Shown here one piece after another: positions 17,334 to 27,001 of a stretch of DNA of 64,000 bases. Position 1 is the stretch's first letter; each line of letters begins with the position of its first letter. The stretch covers positions 434,001 through 498,000 of the forward strand of contig NZ_CP135963.1 in NCBI RefSeq assembly GCF_032460525.1. The letters run 5' to 3'. The stretch is from Geodermatophilus sp. DSM 44513 (GTDB lineage Bacteria > Actinomycetota > Actinomycetes > Mycobacteriales > Geodermatophilaceae). The notes below the pieces were generated by a model that was given only the letters and a program-made list of their open reading frames with translations, searched no databases and was not told where the DNA came from. The translations under genes and the position numbers were made by a program.

Positions 17334-18092
17334 CTAGAAGCCGAGGTAGGCGTGCCGCAGGTCCTCGTCGGCCATCAGCCGGGAGGCCTGGTCGGTCACC
17401 ACCACCCGGCCGAGGTTGAGCACGACGCCGACGTCGGCGACCGACAGGGCGCTGCGGGCGTTCTGCTCGACCAGCAGGACCGACAGCCCCTCCTCGTCGA
17501 CCAGCCGGCGCACCAGGCCGAAGATCTGCGCGACGATCCGCGGGGCGAGCCCGAGGGAGGGCTCGTCGAGCAGCAGGACCCTCGGCCGGGCCAGCAGCGC
17601 GCGACCGATGACCAGCATCTGCCGCTCGCCGCCGGACAGCGTGTGCGCCGGGTTGTCGCGGCGCTCGGCGATCCGGGGGAACAGGTCGTACACCCGGTCG
17701 AACTCCTCCCGGCCGACCCTGCCCCGGAACAGCGCGCCGACGCGCAGGTTCTCGTCCACGGTCAGCTCGGCGATGACGCCGCGGCCCTCGGGCACGTGCG
17801 CCATGCCCCTGCCGACCATCGCCTCCACCGGTGCGCGGGTGATGTCGGTGCCGTCGAGCAGCACCGTCCCGGCGGTGCTGCGCACCAGGCCGCTGATCGT
17901 GCGCAGCAGCGTCGTCTTGCCCGCCCCGTTGGCCCCGAGGACGGCGGTCACCCGGCCGGCCTCCGCGCGCAGCGAGACCCCGTCCAGCGCCCGGACCGGG
18001 CCGTAGGAGGCCGAGAGGCCGGACACCTCCAGCACCGGGACGGTCGCCGTCGTCCCGCCGGCGGCCCCGGCCGCCCTCGTCGCGCCGGCCAC
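17334..18092 (-). CDS. Branched-chain amino acid-type ABC transporter ATPase, LivF group
   Basis: A 252-aa ATP-binding subunit. Motifs in order: Walker A GANGAGKTT (about residue 54), Q-loop region MVGRGMAHVPEGRGVI, signature LSGGERQML, Walker B LLLDEPSLGL and the H-loop region SVLLVEQNA. It ends HAYLGF, a typical LivF end. It powers import with the LivG-type ATPase encoded directly upstream; the GTG start lies one base after that gene's stop. A low-complexity Ala/Gly/Thr leader of about 20 residues precedes the domain. Confidence 0.92.
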   Translation of the reverse strand: MAGATRAAGAAGGTTATVPVLEVSGLSASYGPVRALDGVSLRAEAGRVTAVLGANGAGKTTLLRTISGLVRSTAGTVLLDGTDITRAPVEAMVGRGMAHVPEGRGVIAELTVDENLRVGALFRGRVGREEFDRVYDLFPRIAERRDNPAHTLSGGERQMLVIGRALLARPRVLLLDEPSLGLAPRIVAQIFGLVRRLVDEEGLSVLLVEQNARSALSVADVGVVLNLGRVVVTDQASRLMADEDLRHAYLGF

Positions 18093-18093
18093 C

Positions 18094-18975
18094 TCAGCCC
18101 TCCCGCCCGTCGGCCGCGGCCGTGCCGCTGGTCGACAGGGCCGCGGCGTCGGCGGCGACGTCGACCTCGTCGCCCAGGTAGGCCTCGGTGACGGCCGGGT
18201 CGGCCTGCACCTGCGCCGGGGTGCCCGCGGCGATCTGCCGGCCGGAGTCCAGGACGGTGATCTGGTCGCAGACCCGCATGACCAGGTCCATGTGGTGCTC
18301 GACCAGCAGCACGCTCATCCGCGCCGACAGCGCGCGGATGAGGTCGCCGAGCTCGCGCATCTCCTCCTCCGACAGGCCGCTGGCCGGCTCGTCGAGCAGC
18401 AGCAGGTCGGGGTCGGAGACCAGGGCGCGGGCCAGGGCCACGCGCTTCTGCACCGGGTAGGGCAGCGCGTCGGGGGGGCGGCCGGCGTAGGCGCCGGCGT
18501 CCAGCTCGTCGAGTGCCGCCTCGGCCCGCGCGCGCAGCCGGGCCTCGTCGCGGTCCGACGTCGGGACGGCGAACAGCGCCGACAGGAACCCCGCCCGCGC
18601 GTGCCGGTGCGCGCCGACCATGACGTTCTCCAGCACGGTCAGCCCGCGGAACAGCCCGACGCCCTGCAGGGTGCGCGCGATGCCCAGGCGGGCGAGCCGG
18701 CTGGGCCGCAGCCGGCGCAGCTCGGCGCCGTTCCACACGATCCGGCCCGCGTCGGGCCGGACCAGCCCGCAGGCGACGTTGAACAGCGTCGTCTTGCCCG
18801 CCCCGTTCGGGCCGATGAGCCCGTGCACCTGCCCGGGCTCGACGGTGAGGGAGACGTCGCTGAGCGCGGAGACGCCACCGAACGCGACGCTGATCCCGGT
18901 CATCTCCAGCCGTGCGGTGGGCGGCCGGTCGTGGTGCGGGGTGCTGCGGCCGGCGGTCGTCGGCGGCTGCGCCAC
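18094..18975 (-). CDS. Branched-chain amino acid-type ABC transporter ATPase, LivG group
   Basis: A 293-aa ATP-binding subunit. It shows Walker A GPNGAGKTT, the LivG-like GIARTLQGVGLFRGLTVLENVMVG, a degenerate signature YPVQKRVALARAL in place of LSGGQ, Walker B LLLLDEPASGL, and EHHMDLVMRVCDQITVLDSG. The weak signature sequence is worth noting. The C-terminus has about 25 extra Ala/Thr-rich residues. I take GTG 18975 as the start because GAGGAG lies about 10 nt before it; ATG 18903 would give a shorter protein beginning just before the first strand. First gene of the operon, divergent from the PucR-like regulator. Confidence 0.88.
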   Translation of the reverse strand: MAQPPTTAGRSTPHHDRPPTARLEMTGISVAFGGVSALSDVSLTVEPGQVHGLIGPNGAGKTTLFNVACGLVRPDAGRIVWNGAELRRLRPSRLARLGIARTLQGVGLFRGLTVLENVMVGAHRHARAGFLSALFAVPTSDRDEARLRARAEAALDELDAGAYAGRPPDALPYPVQKRVALARALVSDPDLLLLDEPASGLSEEEMRELGDLIRALSARMSVLLVEHHMDLVMRVCDQITVLDSGRQIAAGTPAQVQADPAVTEAYLGDEVDVAADAAALSTSGTAAADGREG

Positions 18976-19149
18976 GGGGCCACGTCTCCTCGGGGGTCGG
19001 GGAGGCCGCCCGGCGGGGGCGACGATCGGGGTGCGGATGCGTCTCCCCGGAGCCTGCGGCCCGGTGGGGACGGTCACAATGGGCGCTGCGCACAGCGATC
19101 GGTGCCCCGTGGTGTGCTGAGCGCGGTGCGACGTGCGGGAGGAGGCCCA

Positions 19150-20370
19150 GTGCAGCGTTTCTCGCCGGAGGTCGCCGCCCGCCTGGGCGAGTTCGCCCCG
19201 CACCTGCTCGGCCGGGTCGACGCCATGGCCGACCGGGTGCTCGAGGTGCTGCTGCGCACCGAGCCCGCCTACCGGGAGCTGACCGCCGCCGACGCCGCCG
19301 AGCTGGGCCGCTCGGCGCGGGCCGGCCTGGCACGCGGCGTGCACAGCCTGACCGGGGCCTCCTCGGCCCGTCCCGGGATGCTGCGGGCCCGGGCGCGCGA
19401 CGTCGGCGCCCGCCGGGCCCGGTGCGGCGTCCCGCTCGAGGTGGTGCTGCGCGCCTACCGGCTCGGTGGCCAGGTCCTGTGGGAGACGCTGCTGTCGGTC
19501 GCCCGGGACCGCGCCGCCGGTCACGACACCTGGCTGCTGGAGGTCGCCGGGTCGGTCTGGCGCACCAACGACGCCGAGTGCGCCGCGGTGGCCGACGGCT
19601 ACCGCGACGAGCAGCGCCGGCTGGCGGCGGCCGACGGGGCGGCCCGGCAGCGCGTGCTCGACGGGCTGCTCGACGGCCGCGGCGGTGACCCGGCGTTCGT
19701 CCGGGACGCCTCCGAGCTGCTCGGCGTTCCGCTGGCCGGCCCGCTGCTCGCGGCGGTCGCGCCGCCGGACCGGAATGGGGAGCCCACGCTGCCCCAGCCG
19801 GGCCCCGCGCTGGCCCGCCGCGGGGTGCGCTCGGTGTGGGGCTCCCGCTCGGGGGCGCAGGTGGGCGTGATCCTGACCGGCGCCCGGCCGAGGGCGGAGG
19901 TGCTCGACTGGCTCGCCGCGCTGGCGACCGGCCCGGTCGGGGTGTCCGACGTCGTCGAGGGAGCGTCGGCCGCGGCCGGGGCCTACCGGCTGGCCGAGAC
20001 CGCGGCGCGCACCCTGCCCTCGGGGGACTGCCGGGTCGTGACCATCGACGACCGGCTGCCCGAGGCGCTGCTGACCAACTCCCCGGAGATCAGCTCCCGG
20101 CTGGTCGACCGGTCACTGGGCCAGGTGCTCGAGCTGCCCCCCGACGAGCGGGAGGTGCTCCTGGACACGCTGGCGGCGTTCCTGGCCGCCGACGGGTCCC
20201 CCACCCGCGCGGCCGACGGGCTGTACTGCCACCGCAACACGGTCATGCACCGGCTGCGGCGGATCGAGGCCCTGACCGGGCACGAGGTGACCGACCCGCG
20301 CGCCCGGCTGATGTGGCAGCTCGCCCTGCTGGGTCAGGCCGCGCGACGCCCGGCCCGCCACCCCGTCTGA
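19150..20370 (+). CDS. PucR-family helix-turn-helix regulator
   Basis: A 406-aa regulator. The first ~170 residues are helical (RFSPEVAARLGEFAPHLL and further), resembling the N-terminal domain found in many actinobacterial PucR proteins. A GGDEF-like middle follows (about 200-300). The C-terminus is the PucR HTH: LLDTLAAFLAADGSPTRAAD, then LYCHRNTVMHRLRRIEALTG. PucR proteins often control purine or amino-acid catabolism or uptake next to their own gene. The gene is divergent from the liv-type operon with a 174-bp shared region (18976-19149), so it is the likely regulator of that transporter. GTG 19150 is chosen for its strong GGGAGGAGG site. Confidence 0.88.
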   Translation: MQRFSPEVAARLGEFAPHLLGRVDAMADRVLEVLLRTEPAYRELTAADAAELGRSARAGLARGVHSLTGASSARPGMLRARARDVGARRARCGVPLEVVLRAYRLGGQVLWETLLSVARDRAAGHDTWLLEVAGSVWRTNDAECAAVADGYRDEQRRLAAADGAARQRVLDGLLDGRGGDPAFVRDASELLGVPLAGPLLAAVAPPDRNGEPTLPQPGPALARRGVRSVWGSRSGAQVGVILTGARPRAEVLDWLAALATGPVGVSDVVEGASAAAGAYRLAETAARTLPSGDCRVVTIDDRLPEALLTNSPEISSRLVDRSLGQVLELPPDEREVLLDTLAAFLAADGSPTRAADGLYCHRNTVMHRLRRIEALTGHEVTDPRARLMWQLALLGQAARRPARHPV

Positions 20371-20389
20371 GCGGACCTGCCGGCTCAGC

Positions 20390-20623
20390 TCACTGCAGGT
20401 AGCCCTCGACCTGCTGCTCCGAGCGGGGCCGGGCCTCGTCGGGGTCCTCGCCGTACTGCCGCTTGGCGTCCCGCTGGCGCACCAGGTCCCAGAGCTGGTC
20501 GCGCTCCTCCTCGATCTCCCGGAGCCGGGCCCGGTCCTCGTCGGTGTGCTGGCCGCCGTCGCGCAGGCGGTGCTCCTCGGCCACCAGCTCCTCGATGCGG
20601 CCGCGGATCTCGCTGTCGTCCAT
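20390..20623 (-). CDS. DUF2630-family small protein
   Basis: A 77-aa, highly charged protein: MDDSEIRGRIEELVAEEHRL, then a run of Glu/Asp/Arg (EIEEERDQLWDLVRQRDAKR) and a tail with PRSEQQVEGYL. Length, the IEELVAEEH start and the WDLLRQR-like centre match the actinobacterial DUF2630 family, which has no known function. It is mostly helical and could form a coiled coil. ATG start. The gene is convergent with the PucR regulator and lies 44 bp downstream of tyrA, perhaps as the last gene of that unit. Confidence 0.85.
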   Translation of the reverse strand: MDDSEIRGRIEELVAEEHRLRDGGQHTDEDRARLREIEEERDQLWDLVRQRDAKRQYGEDPDEARPRSEQQVEGYLQ

Positions 20624-20667
20624 GCCGTCTCCCTGCCCGGACGCCGCGGCCGTCAACCGCCCCCGGG

Positions 20668-21585
20668 TCAACCGCCGGGGACGTGGCCCTCGACGAACGC
20701 GGCCAGCCGGCGGGTGACCGTGCCGCCGGCCCGGCCGAGCGCCAGCAGGGCGGCGCGTTCCAGCGGCACCCGCACCGGGCGCCGTCCGGCGGGGGCGGTC
20801 GCGCGCACCGCGTGCCCAGCGGCGACCAGCTCCGGCCACGGGCGGGTCAGCTGGTCCAGCACCCGGGCCAGCGCGGCCGTCGTCGGGCCGGCGTTGCCCT
20901 GCACCATCGCCAGGACGAACGCGGGGTCGCTGCCGGTGACCCGGGTGCCGTCCCGGAAGCTGCCCGCCGCCAGGGCCAAGGCCAGCGGGCCGGCGTCGGC
21001 GGCGGCGGCGGCCAGGGCCGCGGCCAGCAGGTGCGGGACGTGGCTGACCGCGGCGACCGCGTCGTCGTGCTCGGCGGCGGTCACCGGCACCACCTCCGCA
21101 CCCGCGTCCAGCGCGACCTCGGCGACCCGCAGCCAGCGCGGCAGCTCGGTCCCCGGCTCCAGGCAGACCGCCCACCGTGCGCCGGTGAACAGGCCGGGGT
21201 CGGTGGCGGCGTGCCCGGAGCGCTCGGTGCCGCACATCGGGTGCCCGCCGACGTAGCGGCTGCCCAGCGCCGGCCCCAGCTCGGCCAGCACCGGGGTCTT
21301 CACCGAGCCCAGGTCGGTCACGGTGGCGGCCGGGTCGACGTCGAGGCCGGCCAGCGCCTGGGCCATCGCCGGCAGCGGGACGGCGAGCATGACGACACCG
21401 CCGAGGTCCCGGCCGATCCGCACGCCGCGGGCCGCGGCGGCCTCCCGCGCGGCCGGGTCGACGTCCCAGCCGGTCACCTCCCGCCCGGCCGCCACCAGCG
21501 CGGCGGCCAGCGACCCGCCGAGCTGGCCCAGCCCGACGACGCCGACCGGGGGAGCGGGCAGCGTCGGCACGGGGAGGCGGCTCAC
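20668..21585 (-). CDS. tyrA: Prephenate dehydrogenase TyrA
   Basis: A 305-aa enzyme that oxidatively decarboxylates prephenate to 4-hydroxyphenylpyruvate in tyrosine synthesis. Visible are the NAD(P)-binding VGVVGLGQLGGSLAAALVAAG, then TDLGSVKTPVL, the substrate-binding GGHPMCGTERSG with its His, and HDDAVAAVSHVPHLLAAAL with the second active-site His. No C-terminal ACT regulatory domain is present. The start is taken as GTG 21585, which overlaps the thioesterase stop by 4 nt (GTGA); a longer start is possible at 21597. The pair with the thioesterase looks cotranscribed. Confidence 0.9.
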   Translation of the reverse strand: MSRLPVPTLPAPPVGVVGLGQLGGSLAAALVAAGREVTGWDVDPAAREAAAARGVRIGRDLGGVVMLAVPLPAMAQALAGLDVDPAATVTDLGSVKTPVLAELGPALGSRYVGGHPMCGTERSGHAATDPGLFTGARWAVCLEPGTELPRWLRVAEVALDAGAEVVPVTAAEHDDAVAAVSHVPHLLAAALAAAAADAGPLALALAAGSFRDGTRVTGSDPAFVLAMVQGNAGPTTAALARVLDQLTRPWPELVAAGHAVRATAPAGRRPVRVPLERAALLALGRAGGTVTRRLAAFVEGHVPGG

Positions 21586-22010
21586 ACCCCCTCCCACTCG
21601 CGGTCGGTGCGGAACACCCGCGCCAGCGCGGTGGCCACCAGCCGGCCGTCCTGGGCGCGCGCCTCGATCCGGTAGACCGCGGTGCGCCGGCTGCGGTGCA
21701 GCTCGGTGCCCTCGGCGGTGAGGACGTCACCGGGCCGGCCGGGGCTGAGGAACTCGGTGTGCACGTCCTGGGCCACCGCCAGGGTGCCGTGGCTGTTGCT
21801 GACCGCCGCGTGCACGACGTCGAGCAGGGCCATCGTCGCCCCGCCGTGCGCCGCCCCGGCCGCGTTCAGCAGCTGCGGGCCGACCGTCATCGCCGCTCGC
21901 GCGTACCCGGGCCGGACCTGCTCCAGCACGATCCCCAGCAGGCCGGCCAGCGGGTCGGCGGCCAGCCGCGCGAACAGCTCGGCCGGGACGTCGTCCTGCG
22001 GGTCCGCCAT
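21582..22010 (-). CDS. PaaI-type hotdog-fold thioesterase
   Basis: A 142-aa single hotdog domain. The family signature LLNAAGAAHGGATMALLDVVHAAV carries the conserved H-G-G, followed by DVHTEFLSPGRPGDVLTAEGTEL and the last strand DGRLVATALARVFR. Such enzymes hydrolyse acyl-CoA thioesters, often of phenylacetyl or hydroxybenzoyl type, as tetramers in the cytoplasm. The true substrate is unknown. It is cotranscribed with tyrA by a 4-nt overlap and divergent from the O-methyltransferase gene, with 76 bp between them. Confidence 0.88.
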   Translation of the reverse strand: MADPQDDVPAELFARLAADPLAGLLGIVLEQVRPGYARAAMTVGPQLLNAAGAAHGGATMALLDVVHAAVSNSHGTLAVAQDVHTEFLSPGRPGDVLTAEGTELHRSRRTAVYRIEARAQDGRLVATALARVFRTDREWEGV

Positions 22011-22086
22011 GATCGGACCCTATGACCCACGCCCTCCTCCGGCCCCCGGGCGCCGGGACCCCCGCGCTCCTCCCACCCCGCGCGCC

Positions 22087-22749
22087 ATGACCCCCCGGTC
22101 GTTCCTCCTCACCCCGGAGCTCGGCGACTACGTCCGCGCCAGCTCCGAGCCGCCGGACGACGTCGTCGCCGACCTGCTGGCCGAGACCGCTGCCCTCGCC
22201 GACCGCGGCGAGGCCTCGCCGACCTACCAGATCGCGCCGGAGCAGGGCACGTTCATGCAGCTGCTGACCCGCGCCCTCGGCGTCCGCCACGCGGTCGAGA
22301 TCGGCACGTTCACCGGCTACTCGGCACTGTGCGTGGCCCGCGGGCTGCCGGCGGACGGCTCGCTGCTGTGCCTGGACAGCAGCGCGGAGTGGACGGCGGT
22401 GGCCCGGCGGTACTGGGCGCGCGCGGGGCTGGCCGACCGCATCGAGGTGCGCCTCGGTGACGCGCACGACTCGCTGCGCGCGCTGCCCGCGGCGGAGACG
22501 TTCGACCTGGCCTTCGTCGACGCGGACAAGACCGGCTACGCCGACTACGTCGAGCAGCTGCACCCGCGGATGACCGGCAACGGCGTCGTGCTGCTGGACA
22601 ACACCCTGCGCGGCGGCCGGGTGCTCGACCCGCAGGGCGACGACGACCGCGCGCTCGCCGAGCTCAACGCCGCGCTGGCCGCCGACCCGCGCTGGGAGAC
22701 GGTGCTGCTGCCGCTGTCCGACGGCCTGACCCTGCTGCGGCGCCGGTGA
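22087..22749 (+). CDS. SAM-dependent O-methyltransferase (class III, CCoAMT-like)
   Basis: A 220-aa methyltransferase of the caffeoyl-CoA O-methyltransferase type common in bacteria. It has the SAM-binding VEIGTFTGYSALCVARGLP (motif I), LLCLDSS, then FDLAFVDADKTGYADYVEQLHP, whose D-A-D-K residues bind the divalent metal, and GVVLLDNTLRGGRV. The length is normal. The acceptor is a catechol-like compound in characterised members, but is unknown here. ATG start; its stop overlaps the next gene by 4 nt, which links it to the TadA-associated gene. Confidence 0.9.
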   Translation: MTPRSFLLTPELGDYVRASSEPPDDVVADLLAETAALADRGEASPTYQIAPEQGTFMQLLTRALGVRHAVEIGTFTGYSALCVARGLPADGSLLCLDSSAEWTAVARRYWARAGLADRIEVRLGDAHDSLRALPAAETFDLAFVDADKTGYADYVEQLHPRMTGNGVVLLDNTLRGGRVLDPQGDDDRALAELNAALAADPRWETVLLPLSDGLTLLRRR

Positions 22750-23249
22750 GCACCCCGGACACGCCGGGCAGCTGGACGGTGCGGGTGGCGCGGGTCGACG
22801 GCGCGTGGCGGGTGCAGCGGCTCGCGGCGGACGCCGACGTCGAGCTGCCGGCGCTGGAGCGGGCCCTCGGCGACCCCGGGGCGGGGGAGTGGCCCGGCCC
22901 GTTCGTGGTGGTCGTCGACTCGCGGCTGTACTTCGTCGTCCTGCGGCACGGGCCCGGCGGGCTGGTGCGCGCGCTGATCTCCGACGCCACCATGCAGGAG
23001 TGGCTGCTGGCCGCCGAGGTCGTGGAGCGCTACGGCATCGGGGTCGACGGGGGGAGCGCCTTCGACGACGACGACGACGAGACCGGCTGGCCCGGCGGCG
23101 ACCTGGACGTCCTCGCCGACGACGGGCTGCCCGCCGAGCAGCTGCGGCCGATCGTCACCGCCGACGACCTGTGGGCCGACGAGATGGTCGCCGCGATCGC
23201 CGCCCGGCTGGGCTTCGCCGACGAGCTGGCCGCGGCGGTGCGGCCGTGA
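22746..23249 (+). CDS. tRNA adenosine deaminase-associated protein
   Basis: A 167-aa protein of an actinobacterial family regularly found beside tadA and named for that link. Visible parts are an N-terminal alpha/beta region (VRVARVDGAWRVQRL), a central FVVVVDSRLYFVVLRHGPGG and ALISDATMQEWLLAAEV, a strongly acidic loop (FDDDDDETGWPGGDLD) and a C-terminal helix (ADEMVAAIAARLGF). No catalytic motif is apparent. GTG start overlapping the upstream stop (GTGA), and itself overlapped by the HAD gene. A role in tRNA modification is suggested only by gene neighbourhood. Confidence 0.8.
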   Translation: MSTPDTPGSWTVRVARVDGAWRVQRLAADADVELPALERALGDPGAGEWPGPFVVVVDSRLYFVVLRHGPGGLVRALISDATMQEWLLAAEVVERYGIGVDGGSAFDDDDDETGWPGGDLDVLADDGLPAEQLRPIVTADDLWADEMVAAIAARLGFADELAAAVRP

Positions 23250-23905
23250 GCGCCGTGGCGACCGCCGTCGTCTTCGACCTCGGCGGCGTCATCACCGAGA
23301 GCCCGATGACCGCCTTCACCGCCTACGAGGCCGAGGCCGGGCTGCCCGCGGGGCTCATCGTGCGGCTGAACAGCACCGACCCGGACACCAACGCCTGGGC
23401 GCGCTACGAGCGCAACGAGCTGGACGCCGCCGGGTTCACCGACGCCTTCGAGGCCGAGGCGCTGGCCGCCGGGCACCGGCTGGACGCCCGGCGGGTGCTG
23501 GCCGCGCTGGCCGGCGAGGTGCGCCCGGCGATGGTCGAGGCGGTGCGGCGGCTGCGCGCGGCCGGGCTGCCCCTGGCGCTGCTGTCGAACAACGTGGCGC
23601 CCATGGAGCGCACCGGCCGGCTCGGCGAGCTGCTGGACCTCTTCGACGTGGTGGTCGAGTCCTCGGTGGAGGGCGTGCGCAAGCCCGAGCCGGAGATCTA
23701 CCGCCGCGCGCTGACCCGGCTCTCCGACGCGGTGGGCCGGCCGATCGAGGCCGCCGACTGCGCCTACCTCGACGACCTGGGCATCAACCTCAAGCCCGCC
23801 CGTGCCATGGGGATGCACACGATCAAGGTGACCGACCCCACCGCCGCGCTGGCCGAGCTCTCCGCGCTGGTCGGGAGCGACCTCACCGGCGGCGCAGTCC
23901 CGTGA
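23246..23905 (+). CDS. HAD-superfamily hydrolase (IA/epoxide-hydrolase-N-like)
   Basis: A 219-aa haloacid-dehalogenase-fold hydrolase. Motif I is VVFDLGGVIT, where the usual DxD has become D-L-G as in the epoxide-hydrolase N-terminal-like group. Motif II is LLSNNVAP, motif III the lysine in GVRKPEPEIYRRAL, and motif IV YLDDLGINLKPARAMGMHTI. A helical cap (about residues 20-90) follows motif I. These enzymes act on small phosphoesters; with the second acidic residue missing, phosphatase activity is uncertain. The gene overlaps the TadA-associated gene by 4 nt and is followed by two 36-bp palindromes before tadA. Confidence 0.85.
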   Translation: MSAVATAVVFDLGGVITESPMTAFTAYEAEAGLPAGLIVRLNSTDPDTNAWARYERNELDAAGFTDAFEAEALAAGHRLDARRVLAALAGEVRPAMVEAVRRLRAAGLPLALLSNNVAPMERTGRLGELLDLFDVVVESSVEGVRKPEPEIYRRALTRLSDAVGRPIEAADCAYLDDLGINLKPARAMGMHTIKVTDPTAALAELSALVGSDLTGGAVP

Positions 23906-23937
23906 CCCGGTCTCCGGCCCACCTCTCCCGGTGGGAG

Positions 23938-23973
23938 CTCGTGCTCTGCCCACGGTGGTGGGCAGAGCACGAG
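23938..23973. repeat. 36-bp dispersed palindrome, copy 3
   Basis: Perfect 16-bp arms with loop GGTG, identical to copy 1. Flanks GGGAG and CTCCC extend the stem to 21 bp (23933-23978). It forms a doublet with copy 4, start to start 65 nt. Confidence 0.95.
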
Positions 23974-24002
23974 CTCCCCGGGACCAGGTCGGTGGCGGTC
24001 CC

Positions 24003-24038
24003 CTCGTGCTCCGCCCACGGTGGTGGGCATAGCACGAG
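24003..24038. repeat. 36-bp dispersed palindrome, copy 4 (degenerate)
   Basis: Two of 36 bases differ from copy 1 (position 10 T to C, position 28 G to T), giving two mismatched pairs in the stem. The element ends 18 bp before the tadA start codon, so in mRNA it could lie in the tadA 5' region. Confidence 0.93.
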
Positions 24039-24056
24039 CACCGCCGGGGTCACCTG

Positions 24057-24521
24057 GTGACCCCGGACGTCGACGCCGCGATGGGCCGCGCGTTGGAGCT
24101 GGCCGCCACCGCGGTCGGCTGGGGAGACACGCCGATCGGCGCGGTCGTCCTCGGACCGGACGGCGCCGTGCTCGCCGAGGCGGCCAACGAGCGGGAGCGG
24201 CGCGGCGACCCGACCGCGCACGCCGAGGTGCTGGCCCTGCGCGCGGCCGCCCCGGTGCACGGCGACGGCTGGCGGCTGACCGGGACGACGCTCGTCGTCA
24301 CCCTCGAGCCCTGCACCATGTGCGCCGGAGCGGCCGTGCTGGCCCGGGTCGGCTCCGTCGTCTACGGCGCCGACGACCCGAAGGCGGGCGCGGCCGGGTC
24401 GCTGTGGGACGTCGTCCGCGACCGCCGGCTCAACCACCGCCCGCAGGTCACCGGCGGCGTCCGGGCCGAGGAGTCCGCCACGCTGCTGCGCGCGTTCTTC
24501 CGCCGTCAGCGGGGCCTGTAG
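24057..24521 (+). CDS. tadA: tRNA-specific adenosine deaminase TadA
   Basis: A 154-aa zinc deaminase that converts A34 of tRNA-Arg(ACG) to inosine so that it reads three codons. The zinc site is complete: HAE within PTAHAEVLALR (His ligand and catalytic Glu) and LEPCTMCAGA with two Cys ligands. The C-terminal helix LLRAFFRRQR is typical. GTG start, placed 18 bp after a degenerate 36-bp palindrome; no strong Shine-Dalgarno site is visible. The TadA-associated gene lies two genes upstream, and tRNA-Ser(CGA) starts 10 bp after the stop, so the tRNA may be part of the same transcript. Confidence 0.94.
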   Translation: MTPDVDAAMGRALELAATAVGWGDTPIGAVVLGPDGAVLAEAANERERRGDPTAHAEVLALRAAAPVHGDGWRLTGTTLVVTLEPCTMCAGAAVLARVGSVVYGADDPKAGAAGSLWDVVRDRRLNHRPQVTGGVRAEESATLLRAFFRRQRGL

Positions 24522-24531
24522 TCTGGTCGAC

Positions 24532-24619
24532 GGTGGCGTGTCCGAGCGGCCGAAGGAGCACGCCTCGAAAGCGTGTGAGGTGCAAGCCTCCGTGGGTTCA
24601 AATCCCACCGCCACCGCCA
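24532..24619 (+). tRNA. tRNA-Ser (anticodon CGA)
   Basis: The acceptor stem GGTGGCG pairs with CGCCACC (24609-24615), discriminator G, and the CCA end is encoded. The anticodon loop CTCGAAA gives CGA, reading UCG. A long class II variable arm follows (GTGAGGTGCAAGCCTCC), and the T arm is GTGGGTTCAAATCCCAC. Confidence 0.97.
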
Positions 24620-24695
24620 TCGGGACCGTCACGGCGGCGTCCGCGCAGGGGCCTCCGCCCCGCCGGGCGCCGCCGTCGTCGTCCGGGGACCCAAC

Positions 24696-24731
24696 GACCG
24701 GGACCAGGTGACCGGGATCAGGTGACCGGGA

Positions 24732-24737
<6 letters not shown>
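24696..24737. repeat. Three tandem 14-bp units across the kinase gene end
   Basis: Units GACCGGGACCAGGT, GACCGGGATCAGGT and GACCGGGATCAGGT follow one another without a gap. The array contains the stop codon of the convergent kinase gene (TCA at 24732-24734 on the plus strand). It is probably a slippage-prone microsatellite-like array. Confidence 0.85.
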
Positions 24738-26462
<1,725 letters not shown>

Positions 26463-26490
26463 GCCGCGCACCCCCTGCCCGTGGTGCCGC

Positions 26491-26838
26491 TCAGACGCCG
26501 GTCGGGACGCCGTGGCGGCGGGCGTACTCCTCCTGCGCGCCCGCGGGGAGCACGTCGTAGAGCTCGCCGAGCTCACGGGTGGCGTCGGAGGACAGGTCGT
26601 CGAACAGCCGCTGCCAGGTCGGCGGCTCGTCGTAGCTGCGGGTCAGCAGCAGCTCCCACGCGCGGTTCTGCCGGTCGCGCTTGCTGCGCTCGGCGACGAA
26701 CTCCGACAGGTACCTGTCCTTCGCGGCGTCCTTCTCCTCCTTGGTGGCCGAGGCCGGCAGGTCGGCTTCGTCGGCGCCCTTGAGCACCGCGACGATGGCC
26801 TCCACGACGTCGGGCCGGAGCCGGTCGGTCTCGCTCAC
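26491..26838 (-). CDS. Small conserved-looking hypothetical protein upstream of the kinase
   Basis: A 115-aa soluble, charged protein I cannot assign. It opens MSETDRLRPDVVEAIVAVLK, continues with a Lys/Glu/Asp-rich helix (ATKEEKDAAKDRYLSEFV) and a segment containing ERSKRDRQNRAWELLLTRSY, and ends with YDVLPAGAQEEYARRHGV. No membrane segment or signal peptide is present, and it is predicted helical from composition. ATG start with a GAGAGCAGC stretch upstream. Placed 28 bp before the kinase gene on the same strand, it could be a kinase substrate or regulator, but only position suggests this. Confidence 0.7.
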   Translation of the reverse strand: MSETDRLRPDVVEAIVAVLKGADEADLPASATKEEKDAAKDRYLSEFVAERSKRDRQNRAWELLLTRSYDEPPTWQRLFDDLSSDATRELGELYDVLPAGAQEEYARRHGVPTGV

Positions 26839-27001
26839 GGGGGCTGCTCTCCTGTCCTCGGCGCGCGCCGTGTTCTCGACGCACGGGGCCAGGGTGCCCT
26901 AGACGGCGCGGGCCTGACCACCCGGCGCCGCCGTCCGGGGGACACCGCGCGGGGTGCCGCGGCCGGCCGGCCCGACCGGCCCGGTATCGTCGGGCCCCGT
27001 T

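Noticed and set aside
23938..24038. Two-repeat mini CRISPR (36-nt repeat, 29-nt spacer), with a similar pair at 62631-62732
   Set aside because: Repeat and spacer lengths mimic CRISPR, but the repeats are almost full palindromes, also occur as single copies far apart, and no cas gene is in the window.
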